A DNA stretch of 5,755 nucleotides from Legionella genomosp. 1 (GTDB lineage: Bacteria; Pseudomonadota; Gammaproteobacteria; Legionellales; Legionellaceae). The position numbers were made by a program, and so were the translations under genes. The stretch spans positions 1 through 5,755 of the forward strand of contig CAMAYA010000082.1 in assembly GCA_945862275.1 (NCBI GenBank). Direction: 5' to 3'. Below are positions 1-5,605 of the stretch, one piece after another (position 1 is the first letter of the stretch; each line of letters opens with the position of its first letter). Under the pieces are notes generated by a model, which searched no databases, was not told the origin of the DNA, and saw only the letters and a list, made by a program, of their open reading frames with translations.

Positions 1-207
1 GATAACGTTACACAGCACGGCATTGTGGTAGTGGATGAAAACGCCAGCTCGCATCATGGTAAATCTCAAATGACCGCCGTCACACCGAAAGAAATCTCCG
101 GTGGAATAGCCTTGGGCGCGTTTATTGTCTTTGGATTGTTTTTCGTAAGCGCTTTTTCCAGCTGTTTAGGTGCACATTACGGCATGTCTTGTCGCGAAGA
201 AAATTAA
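1..207 (+). CDS. 3' end of an unrecognised protein with one membrane segment (partial)
   Basis: The frame ending in TAA at 205-207 stays open to the first base of the window, so this is probably the tail of a longer gene. The earliest in-window start candidates are GTG at 25 and ATG at 70. Neither has a convincing ribosome binding site, which is why I treat the gene as partial rather than as a small complete protein. From the GTG the visible stretch is 60 residues. A polar segment with paired histidines (SSHHGKSQ) is followed by a hydrophobic stretch (about residues 26-45, GGIALGAFIVFGLFFVSAF) that could form a single membrane helix. A short cysteine-containing tail (SCLGAHYGMSCREEN) closes the protein. 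I do not recognise the family and assign no function. A strong hairpin follows directly after the stop. Confidence 0.45.
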   Translation, partial: DNVTQHGIVVVDENASSHHGKSQMTAVTPKEISGGIALGAFIVFGLFFVSAFSSCLGAHYGMSCREEN

Positions 208-211
208 ATCA

Positions 212-253
212 TCATTCACCACATTTAGCCCTCTAGGCTAAATGTGGTGATGA
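212..253 (+). terminator. Strong hairpin after the first gene, possible atypical terminator
   Basis: CACCACATTTAGCC (217-230) and GGCTAAATGTGGTG (236-249) form a perfect 14-bp stem with a 5-base loop (CTCTA). A further 4 bp (TCAT 212-215 with ATGA 250-253) pair outside it past a single bulged T. The hairpin is certain from the sequence; its role is inferred. It starts four bases after the stop of the upstream gene, where a terminator would be expected. On the + strand, however, the next bases (CGTTGTCAATATG) contain no run of T. On the - strand the following bases are T-rich (TGATTTAATTTTC), but no - strand gene is visible coming in from the right here. It may act as a weak or Rho-assisted terminator, or as a 3'-end stabiliser. 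Confidence 0.45.
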
Positions 254-255
254 CG

Positions 256-284
256 TTGTCAATATGTTATCCTGTGCGTTAAAT
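256..284 (+). promoter_or_regulatory. Candidate sigma-70 promoter for the dbpA operon
   Basis: TTGTCA (256-261, five of six against the -35 consensus) lies 17 bases before TTAAAT (279-284, four of six against the -10 consensus). Transcription would start near 291, about 20 bases before the ATG at 312. This places the longer alternative start at 264 inside the promoter and so supports 312 as the true dbpA start. The assignment rests on pattern matching alone. Confidence 0.4.
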
Positions 285-311
285 TCCCACTTCAGAATAC
301 AATTACCTATT

Positions 312-1715
312 ATGAATATTAATTCAACAGCTTCTTTTTCAATACTGCCATTACATCAAACCTTACTAACCAATCTTGTGGCCTTAGGCTATGAGCAGAT
401 GACGCCTATTCAATCCCAAAGCCTGCCGCTCATGTTAAACGGCGCTGATGTCATTGCAAAAGCCCATACGGGTAGTGGGAAAACAGCAGCCTTTGGTTTG
501 ACCATTCTAAACAAATTAAAACTCGACCTTTTTTCCACACAAGCATTGGTATTATGCCCTACCCGCGAATTAGCGGAACAAGTCAGCCAAGCCATCCGCC
601 AACTCGCACGCTTGATGCCGAATGTTAAAGTCGTCAACCTGTCCGGTGGCATGCCCATGAAACCGCAACTCGACTCCCTCAAATACGGCGCTCACATTGT
701 TGTCGGCACGCCTGGACGCGTACAGAAGCACCTGGATAAAGCCTCTCTTGTTTTGAACCAACTCAGCATATTGGTGCTGGACGAAGCCGATAGAATGCTG
801 GAAATGGGCTTTTTAGAAGCCATCCGATCGGTGGTTAAACATTGCCCTAAGCTCAGGCAGACATTGTTGTTTTCTGCAACGTATCCCGAAGACATCAAGC
901 ACATGTCTTATGCATTCATGCATAACCCCGCCGAAGTATTTATTGAACACGCGCCAGAGGTGCTAGACATTGAACAACGGTTTTATCAAGTGACGGATTG
1001 CAATAAATTCGCCGTGTTAACATCACTTTTAAAACACCACAATGCACGCTCAACCCTGATTTTTTGCAATACAAAGCAACAAACAACAGAAGTAGTTCAT
1101 TTCCTAAAACAAGCCGGTTTCAGTGCAACGGCATTGAATGGCGACTTGGAACAAATAGACCGCGATGTAGCCATGATACTTTTCAGCCATGAAAGTTGTT
1201 CCATTTTAGTCGCAACAGATGTGGCAGCCCGCGGGCTTGATATTAAAGAGCTGCCCTTGGTGGTTAATTATGAACTGGCCTTTGAACGCGACACACACAC
1301 CCATCGCATAGGGCGCACAGGACGCGCGGGAGAAAAAGGACTCGCCATTAGTTTAACCACAGCCGCTGATGGCATGCGCATTTGTGCGATTGAAGACTCG
1401 CAAACACAACCCATTGTTTGGGGAAACATCGCTGAATTAACCCACTCAAATCAACCTGCCAGCACACCTACGATGATCACCTTGTGCCTGGATTCCGGAA
1501 AAAAAGATAAAATACGGGCAGGCGATATTTTAGGCGCGTTAACGAAAGATGGCGGGTTACCCGCTGACGCCATTGGAAAAATAAATGTGTTACCCCTTAA
1601 ATCGTATGTAGCCATTCATAAAAATCACGCCACACAAGCGTATCAATATTTTCAACGTGGCACATTAAAAGGGCGCCGAGTTAATGTGCGTAAAATGACG
1701 ACTAGGGCATCATGA
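312..1715 (+). CDS. dbpA: ATP-dependent RNA helicase DbpA (DEAD-box, 23S rRNA-specific)
   Basis: This is a 467-residue cytoplasmic DEAD-box helicase, close to the roughly 457 residues of E. coli DbpA. The visible motifs, in order, are Q-motif MTPIQ (30-34), motif I AHTGSGKT (51-58), PTRELA (83-88), GG (112-113), TPGR (133-136), DEAD (157-160), SAT (188-190), LIFCNT (249-254), ATDVAARGLD (301-310) and HRIGRTGRAG (331-340). The C-terminal stretch from about 388 to 462 (TLCLDSGKKDKIRAGDILGA, then GKINVLP and LKGRRVNVRK) matches the DbpA RNA-binding domain. In E. coli that domain recognises hairpin 92 of 23S rRNA and directs the enzyme to large-subunit assembly. The frame could begin 16 codons earlier at 264, but ATG 312 aligns with known DbpA N-termini and lies downstream of the candidate promoter. 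No clear Shine-Dalgarno sequence precedes either start. The stop codon overlaps the next start (ATGA). No motif is missing. Confidence 0.95.
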   Translation: MNINSTASFSILPLHQTLLTNLVALGYEQMTPIQSQSLPLMLNGADVIAKAHTGSGKTAAFGLTILNKLKLDLFSTQALVLCPTRELAEQVSQAIRQLARLMPNVKVVNLSGGMPMKPQLDSLKYGAHIVVGTPGRVQKHLDKASLVLNQLSILVLDEADRMLEMGFLEAIRSVVKHCPKLRQTLLFSATYPEDIKHMSYAFMHNPAEVFIEHAPEVLDIEQRFYQVTDCNKFAVLTSLLKHHNARSTLIFCNTKQQTTEVVHFLKQAGFSATALNGDLEQIDRDVAMILFSHESCSILVATDVAARGLDIKELPLVVNYELAFERDTHTHRIGRTGRAGEKGLAISLTTAADGMRICAIEDSQTQPIVWGNIAELTHSNQPASTPTMITLCLDSGKKDKIRAGDILGALTKDGGLPADAIGKINVLPLKSYVAIHKNHATQAYQYFQRGTLKGRRVNVRKMTTRAS

Positions 1716-2446
1716 CGAGTCGTTTTAAATCTTTCAATCCAAACGATTGCACTTTACATGCAACACGCATTGATATCTGGCAGTATCCATTGCACACCGA
1801 ATACCCCGACGCGCGTACGTTGCTCAATCCAGATGAATTAACGCGCGCTGGACGTTATCATTTTGCCAAACATCAACGGCGTTTCACTGTAGCCCGATCA
1901 ACACTGCGTGCTATTCTTGCTCGCTACAGCCACGTGCCTGCGCCGGATTTGGTGTTTGGATTAAATGAATATGGCAAGCCACAGCTCTTAAACATGCCGG
2001 CATTGCACTTTAATTTGAGTCACTCCGGCGAGCTAGCCCTGCTCGCCATTGGTTATGACTACCCACTGGGTGTGGATTTAGAGTTTTTTTCAGGTCGTCC
2101 GTATGAGGGGATTGGCAATCAAATGTTTTCCAACGTCGAAAACATGGCCCTTCACAGCACACAGGACGCGCTAAAACCCCTGGCTTTTTTTCACATGTGG
2201 GCACAAAAAGAAGCGTTCATTAAGGCCTGCGGCCTTGGGTTGTCCTACCCTACTCAAGCATTTGATGTCCCCACCCTGCCCACAACCAACCAAGCAATCT
2301 TTGATAACCTCCACAACCAAGCCTGGCAAATGGTTTCATTTATTCCCTACATTGCTTGTTGTGGGGCCCTCTGCCATCATCCTGTGGTTACGGATATTCG
2401 CTACCTCGTATTGAGTGATGCGGAGCACGAGCGAATGACATCATGA
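1712..2446 (+). CDS. Sfp-type 4'-phosphopantetheinyl transferase
   Basis: This 244-residue protein would transfer the 4'-phosphopantetheine arm of coenzyme A to a conserved serine of acyl or peptidyl carrier proteins in the cytoplasm. The family signature is complete. It has GKPQL (88-92), FNLSHS (100-105), GVDLE (120-124, with the Mg-binding acidic residues D122 and E124) and WAQKEAFIKACGLGL (163-177, including the conserved K166, E167 and K171). Length and two-lobed layout fit the Sfp/EntD/AcpT class rather than the shorter AcpS class (about 120 residues). The start overlaps the dbpA stop as ATGA. AGGG at 1704-1707 gives a close, short-spaced ribosome binding site, so translational coupling is likely. 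The substrate cannot be read from the sequence: no polyketide, non-ribosomal peptide or fatty acid synthase gene is in view. It could serve secondary metabolism or primary acyl carrier protein. No gene symbol is assigned because family members differ by substrate. Confidence 0.9.
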   Translation: MTSRFKSFNPNDCTLHATRIDIWQYPLHTEYPDARTLLNPDELTRAGRYHFAKHQRRFTVARSTLRAILARYSHVPAPDLVFGLNEYGKPQLLNMPALHFNLSHSGELALLAIGYDYPLGVDLEFFSGRPYEGIGNQMFSNVENMALHSTQDALKPLAFFHMWAQKEAFIKACGLGLSYPTQAFDVPTLPTTNQAIFDNLHNQAWQMVSFIPYIACCGALCHHPVVTDIRYLVLSDAEHERMTS

Positions 2447-3243
2447 TACCCCTCAATGAACAAACGGTTCGACAACATTTATCACCCCGCCCATGCGCCC
2501 TCCCCGTTCATTTTCACCTGCTTGCAACGGTTGATTCCACCAATCGTTTTTTAAAAGAAAGGCCGAAAACAAAAGCAATCGAAGTCTGTTGCGCTGAAAC
2601 ACAAACCCAAGGACGAGGTCGATTTGGTCGACATTGGCATTCGCCATTTGGAGAAAATATCTATTGTTCTATTCGACAACAGATTGATACAGATATTTAT
2701 CAGCTGTCTGGATTAAGTTTGGTGGTTAGCATGGCTGTGTGGGCCGCATTAGGAGCCATTTCCAGAGATCATCATGTGCTGATTAAGTGGCCTAATGACC
2801 TACTTTGGCGAGATCAAAAATTATCAGGCAGTTTGATCGAGGTGATCTCAACCAGCCCGGGTGGTTACACAGATGTGGTGATAGGGATAGGTTTAAATGT
2901 AAATGGGGCCGTCCATGATGAGCCATTGATCGACAAACCTTGGTGTTCTTTATATGACATCACCGGCCAGCGTTATGATCGCAATATCCTTATTGCTCAG
3001 ATCATCATTGAAGTAGAGCGACACATACAGCAATTAATCAGTCACGGATTTGCATCTTTTCTCCCCACTTGGCACCCCATTGATTATCTGTACCATCAAT
3101 ATATTACTGTATCGCAGCCTACTGGCACGCTCAGTGGTCTCGCACATGGCGTGAATGAGGCGGGATTGCTTGTTTTAATCGATGATGCAGGCACTGTGCA
3201 TTATTTGTCGTCAGGAGACTCGTCTGTTCGAGGAGCCGGATAA
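2443..3243 (+). CDS. birA: Biotin--[acetyl-CoA-carboxylase] ligase, short form without DNA-binding domain
   Basis: This 266-residue enzyme would activate biotin with ATP and attach it to the biotin carrier subunit of acetyl-CoA carboxylase, and possibly to other biotin enzymes. The visible ligase motifs are DSTN (31-34), the biotinyl-AMP-binding loop GRGRFGRHW (57-65), KWPND (115-119), KLSGSLIE (126-133, where K126 matches the catalytic lysine 183 of E. coli BirA) and GIGLNVN (148-154). A small beta-rich C-terminal domain (about 218-263, ending SSGDSSVR) matches the C-terminal domain of BirA. The winged helix-turn-helix of E. coli BirA (321 residues) is absent. DSTN lies only 31 residues from the start, so this protein should not act as the biotin operon repressor. 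The start overlaps the preceding stop as ATGA. The nearest purine-rich site (GGAG 2422-2425) is too distant, suggesting reinitiation after the transferase gene. The last 43 bases overlap the 3' end of the convergent methyltransferase gene. Confidence 0.93.
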   Translation: MIPLNEQTVRQHLSPRPCALPVHFHLLATVDSTNRFLKERPKTKAIEVCCAETQTQGRGRFGRHWHSPFGENIYCSIRQQIDTDIYQLSGLSLVVSMAVWAALGAISRDHHVLIKWPNDLLWRDQKLSGSLIEVISTSPGGYTDVVIGIGLNVNGAVHDEPLIDKPWCSLYDITGQRYDRNILIAQIIIEVERHIQQLISHGFASFLPTWHPIDYLYHQYITVSQPTGTLSGLAHGVNEAGLLVLIDDAGTVHYLSSGDSSVRGAG

Positions 3244-4145
3244 AAAAACGTGGCCTCGTGCTTATTGTAAAACATATTTAAAATACGAGAGTTGGGTATG
3301 TCTTTAAATTTTTGTAAGGTAGATGGCTCTATTTTCCCTTGCAATTTGATAGTGAAAATCAATTGGGTGGCTTTACCGGATGCGATCCACTTCATGATCA
3401 GCGCGTAAGCACGGTCAGGGTAACATGCAATGTCTGACAAGACCCAATCATAGGTTTGATCTAATTTGGCTGGATCTAATGCAAAAGCGCTTTGTTGTAA
3501 AAAATGAACACCTGGTAATGCTGCAATGTTTGGCGCGAGTAACGCTTTATCGACAGCCGTAACAGACGTGCCCAGTGATTGCATCACGTATGTCCACCCG
3601 CCGGGTGATGCGCCTAAATCCATCGCGGTGTCGCCTGATTTAGGAAGCCGTCCCAACAGCGTGAAGGCCTCCCATAATTTCAAGTAAGCGCGATTGGGTG
3701 GATTTATTTTATCTTCAACAAAAAAACACTGACCAAAAGGCCATTTTTTTAACCGTTTAGCGCTATAAACCAATGTGTTTTGATCCAGAAGACAAAACGC
3801 ACCGATGGGTGGAATGTCCGTTTCTATCGGAAAATGACGCTCAATCGATTTGTATTGGCGTAATTCTGCTTCAATCAGCCGAGATCGCCCAACGTGCGCA
3901 ATCGGATGCAAATACCAAAATTTTCCGGCCTGCCGGAGGATTTTAACGGCTTGTGAAATAGATAGAAACGTAACAATTTCAGGTTCCAACCAAATGTCTT
4001 CTGCAAAACAAACATCGAGTATTCTAAATGAGGAAAAAATTAAATGTTCAACGATCTGCGAACCATTGCCTAATTCTTCGCACAATTCAGGAATATATTG
4101 CGGTTTGGCGACATAAACGGCCGCTATTTTTTTTGGCATGGCCAT
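3201..4145 (-). CDS. RlmM-like SAM-dependent 2'-O-methyltransferase (FtsJ fold)
   Basis: This 314-residue protein has a Rossmann-fold methyltransferase domain in its C-terminal half. Motif I is DLGASPGGWT (176-185). The four catalytic residues typical of RrmJ/FtsJ-type 2'-O-methyltransferases can be placed as K156 (YLKLWEAF), D238 (VLSDIA), K267 (FTIKLQ) and E297 (HEATFF). The spacing and the segments around motif I and D238 resemble E. coli RlmM, which methylates C2498 of 23S rRNA. The protein is some 50 residues shorter than E. coli RlmM (about 366). Its first 150 residues are not obviously a THUMP domain, so the target is uncertain. The ATG at 4145-4143 is preferred over a second ATG two codons later because AGG at 4156-4154 lies 8 bases upstream of it. 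The gene lies downstream of csrA, 76 bases away and on the same strand, and could be cotranscribed. Its 3' end overlaps birA tail to tail. Confidence 0.82.
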   Translation of the reverse strand: MAMPKKIAAVYVAKPQYIPELCEELGNGSQIVEHLIFSSFRILDVCFAEDIWLEPEIVTFLSISQAVKILRQAGKFWYLHPIAHVGRSRLIEAELRQYKSIERHFPIETDIPPIGAFCLLDQNTLVYSAKRLKKWPFGQCFFVEDKINPPNRAYLKLWEAFTLLGRLPKSGDTAMDLGASPGGWTYVMQSLGTSVTAVDKALLAPNIAALPGVHFLQQSAFALDPAKLDQTYDWVLSDIACYPDRAYALIMKWIASGKATQLIFTIKLQGKIEPSTLQKFKDIPNSRILNMFYNKHEATFFYPAPRTDESPDDK

Positions 4146-4178
4146 GAAAGAGACCTAACAGAATGGGCCTTCATATCA

Positions 4179-4208
4179 CACTGCAGTCAGGAAAACCCAA
4201 CTGCAGTG
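4179..4208 (-). other. 9-bp inverted repeat between csrA and the methyltransferase gene
   Basis: CACTGCAGT (4179-4187) and ACTGCAGTG (4200-4208) can form a perfect 9-bp stem with a 12-base loop. Because ACTGCAGT is itself palindromic, the same 8 bases also occur as a direct repeat. No T-run follows on the - strand (the next bases read TGATATGAAGG), so it is not a classical terminator. It could reduce read-through from csrA, protect a csrA 3' end, or be a protein-binding site. Confidence 0.4.
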
Positions 4209-4221
4209 CCTGGACGACTAT

Positions 4222-4419
4222 TTAAACGGGTTCTTCTTCCGTTTCAGTGCGTTCTTTTTCTTGCTGGATACGCAAATAAATTTCTTCACGATGAACAGAC
4301 ACATCTTTAGGTGCATTGATGCCTAAACGCACCTGATTGCCTTTCACACCCAATACCGTAATGTTTACATCATCACCAATTATTAATGTTTCACCAATAC
4401 GCCGAGTTAAAATTAACAT
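4222..4419 (-). CDS. csrA: Carbon storage regulator CsrA (RNA-binding global regulator)
   Basis: This 65-residue homodimeric RNA-binding protein binds GGA motifs, usually in mRNA leaders, and blocks or alters translation and stability. The whole family signature is present. MLILTRRIGETL (1-12) includes the conserved R6 and R7. VTVLG-like NITVLGVKGNQVRLGINAPKD follows (the first half at 20-29, the second through about 39). HREEIY (43-48, including R44 of the RNA-binding surface) comes next, then a charged glutamate-rich tail. The frame could start at GTG 4422, one codon earlier, but ATG 4419 gives the standard MLILTRR terminus. It is preceded by AGGGAGA (4433-4427) at normal spacing. In Legionella, CsrA represses transmission traits during replication. 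The sugar-1-phosphate transferase gene is upstream and the methyltransferase gene downstream, both on the same strand. Many bacteria carry several csrA copies, so whether this is the main copy cannot be judged from the window. Confidence 0.96.
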   Translation of the reverse strand: MLILTRRIGETLIIGDDVNITVLGVKGNQVRLGINAPKDVSVHREEIYLRIQQEKERTETEEEPV

Positions 4420-4426
4420 CACTACA

Positions 4427-4465
4427 TCTCCCTAACATAGCGGTCACCCTTTTTTCCATAGAAGG
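4427..4465 (-). promoter_or_regulatory. csrA leader with two GGA motifs, candidate autoregulatory CsrA site
   Basis: One GGA (4431-4429) lies inside the csrA Shine-Dalgarno sequence AGGGAGA. A second (4457-4455) lies in the 10-base loop CTATGGAAAA of a short possible hairpin with CCTT (4465-4462) and AAGG (4451-4448) as its arms. The two GGA motifs are about 26 bases apart. Known CsrA targets often show this layout: one site over the ribosome binding site and one in a nearby loop. The motifs are visible; the regulation is inferred. Confidence 0.4.
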
Positions 4466-4476
4466 TACCCATGGTG

Positions 4477-4485
4477 ATTACAGCA
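4477..4485 (-). promoter_or_regulatory. Proximal csrA promoter, extended -10
   Basis: Read on the - strand, 4485-4477 is TGCTGTAAT: an extended -10 (TGn) followed by TGTAAT, five of six against the consensus. No good -35 lies 16-18 bases upstream, only an AT-rich stretch, which is typical of extended -10 promoters. Transcription would start near 4470 and give a leader of about 50 bases. Confidence 0.4.
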
Positions 4486-4531
4486 ACCACAGCTTGAATA
4501 AAAATAAATCAAATGAACTGCGTCAGTGATC

Positions 4532-4564
4532 ATTCTACACGATGTTTCTTAACGAAACCTTAAG
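4532..4564 (-). promoter_or_regulatory. Possible distal csrA promoter with PmrA-box-like direct repeat
   Basis: On the - strand, CTTAAGGTT (4564-4556), two bases, then GTTAAGAAA (4553-4545) place two TTAAG repeats exactly 11 bases apart. Seven bases further, TAGAAT (4537-4532) matches the -10 consensus at five of six positions, with no usable -35. The arrangement recalls the Legionella/Coxiella PmrA box as I remember it (cTTAATatT, two bases, cTTAATatT). Agreement with that consensus is only about 12 of 18 and rests mainly on the TTAA cores. The same bases also contain the small inverted repeat GTTTC/GAAAC. Confidence 0.3.
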
Positions 4565-4600
4565 GAATATCAATATAAGCCATACAATCAACGGAAAAAA

Positions 4601-5605
4601 TCAATCTGATTGACCTGCCTTAAACTGAAGCGCAATTATAACCAAAGGGAAGTATGCAATCAACAGCCCAATCAAGCCATCGATCCAACCTAAACCAACG
4701 AACAGAGCAAGCGGAAACAACCAGAGTATATTGATGATAAAGACAGCTAACGTAACCGGTAAATGCCGACCAAAACGTTTCGTTGCATGTTGATAAGCAT
4801 GACTCCGATGCGCTTCATAAATTTTATCACCTAGAATTAAGCGATGAACCAGCGTAAAGGTGGCATCCACGATAAACACACCTAACAAAATAAGCCAACA
4901 CCAAAAATAAGCCCTGTTAATCCCTGCCGCTTGAATGGACAATACCCCAAGAATAAACCCTAAACATCCACTGCCAACATCTCCCATGAAAATACGCGCA
5001 GGAGGGAAATTCCAAAACAAAAAACCCGCAACAGCAGCCGCCAGGATCAAAGGTAAAACCATTAAGCCCGGTGCACCACTAAACCAGTACACACAGGCGA
5101 TAGACAGGCAAACACTCACGGCTTCAAGAGCGGCCATTCCATCAATGCCGTCCATGAAATTGTATAAATTCAATAACCAAATCAGATACAAAACGGCCAA
5201 CCCATCGAGCAGCAGGTTCGCAGGCATCGCGTGCGTAAAAAGCACAATAGAGGGCATGCCACCTAACCAATACACCGCTGCTAGACAAGCCAAACAATGA
5301 CCTAAAAACCGCCAATGCGCAGCAATGGGGTTGTGATCATCCAAAAATCCCAAGAGAGCAATGAACGCGCCCGCCCCCATAAACGCCAAACTCCCGGCCC
5401 AAGTAATCAAGCCCAAATGCGCCACAAACGGAATAGTTAATATAAACACGGTAACAAAAGCCAAACCCCCACCTCGTGGTGTGGGCACTGCATGCGAACT
5501 GCGATGATTAGGGTGATCCATGATGTTGCGAGCCAAGGCGTAATGTCGAACAGACCATGTGAGCATCCAAGAGATGGCAAACACGGCAATCAAAATATAA
5601 AACAT
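4601..5605 (-). CDS. WecA/WbpL-type undecaprenyl-phosphate sugar-1-phosphate transferase
   Basis: This 334-residue integral inner-membrane protein has about ten hydrophobic segments and belongs to the MraY/WecA family. The family transfers an N-acetylhexosamine-1-phosphate from a UDP-sugar to undecaprenyl phosphate, the first lipid-linked step of O-antigen or other glycan synthesis. Conserved cytoplasmic motifs include DHPNHRSSHAVPTPRGGG (30-47), FLDDH (87-91, the aspartate pair), NLYNFMDGIDG (146-156), RIFMGDVGS (204-212) and HRSHAYQHA (266-274). The phrase HRSSH...PTPRGGG and the overall length fit the WbpL/WecA branch (GlcNAc, FucNAc or QuiNAc phosphate transferases). They do not fit MraY, which would sit in a cell-wall cluster. 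The exact sugar donor cannot be determined. The start at 5605 is preceded by AAGGGA (5619-5614) at 8 bases. No other glycan gene is in the window. csrA follows after 178 bases. Confidence 0.9.
   Translation of the reverse strand: MFYILIAVFAISWMLTWSVRHYALARNIMDHPNHRSSHAVPTPRGGGLAFVTVFILTIPFVAHLGLITWAGSLAFMGAGAFIALLGFLDDHNPIAAHWRFLGHCLACLAAVYWLGGMPSIVLFTHAMPANLLLDGLAVLYLIWLLNLYNFMDGIDGMAALEAVSVCLSIACVYWFSGAPGLMVLPLILAAAVAGFLFWNFPPARIFMGDVGSGCLGFILGVLSIQAAGINRAYFWCWLILLGVFIVDATFTLVHRLILGDKIYEAHRSHAYQHATKRFGRHLPVTLAVFIINILWLFPLALFVGLGWIDGLIGLLIAYFPLVIIALQFKAGQSD

Noticed and set aside
264..311. A 16-codon upstream extension of dbpA beginning at ATG 264
   Set aside because: It adds residues absent from known DbpA N-termini, lies inside the candidate promoter, and has no ribosome binding site.
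410..904. Several - strand open frames inside dbpA
   Set aside because: They lie over conserved helicase motifs and arise from codon structure on the other strand.
3850..4310. Two + strand open frames opposite the methyltransferase and csrA genes
   Set aside because: They are antisense to clearly conserved genes, show no protein-like features and lack ribosome binding sites.
4488..4513. TTGA/TCAA imperfect inverted repeat upstream of the csrA -10
   Set aside because: Only four paired bases at each end around an A-rich stretch; not distinguishable from AT-rich background.
4595..4612. TCAAT/ATTGA hairpin followed by six T on the - strand at the end of the sugar-phosphate transferase gene
   Set aside because: It has the form of an intrinsic terminator, but the stem is only 5 bp and nearly all A-T, and it lies within the last codons. 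It is too weak to call.
4935..5300. Long + strand open frame opposite the sugar-phosphate transferase gene
   Set aside because: Low-complexity basic and proline-rich translation with no domain; it is the antisense shadow of a well-supported membrane protein gene.
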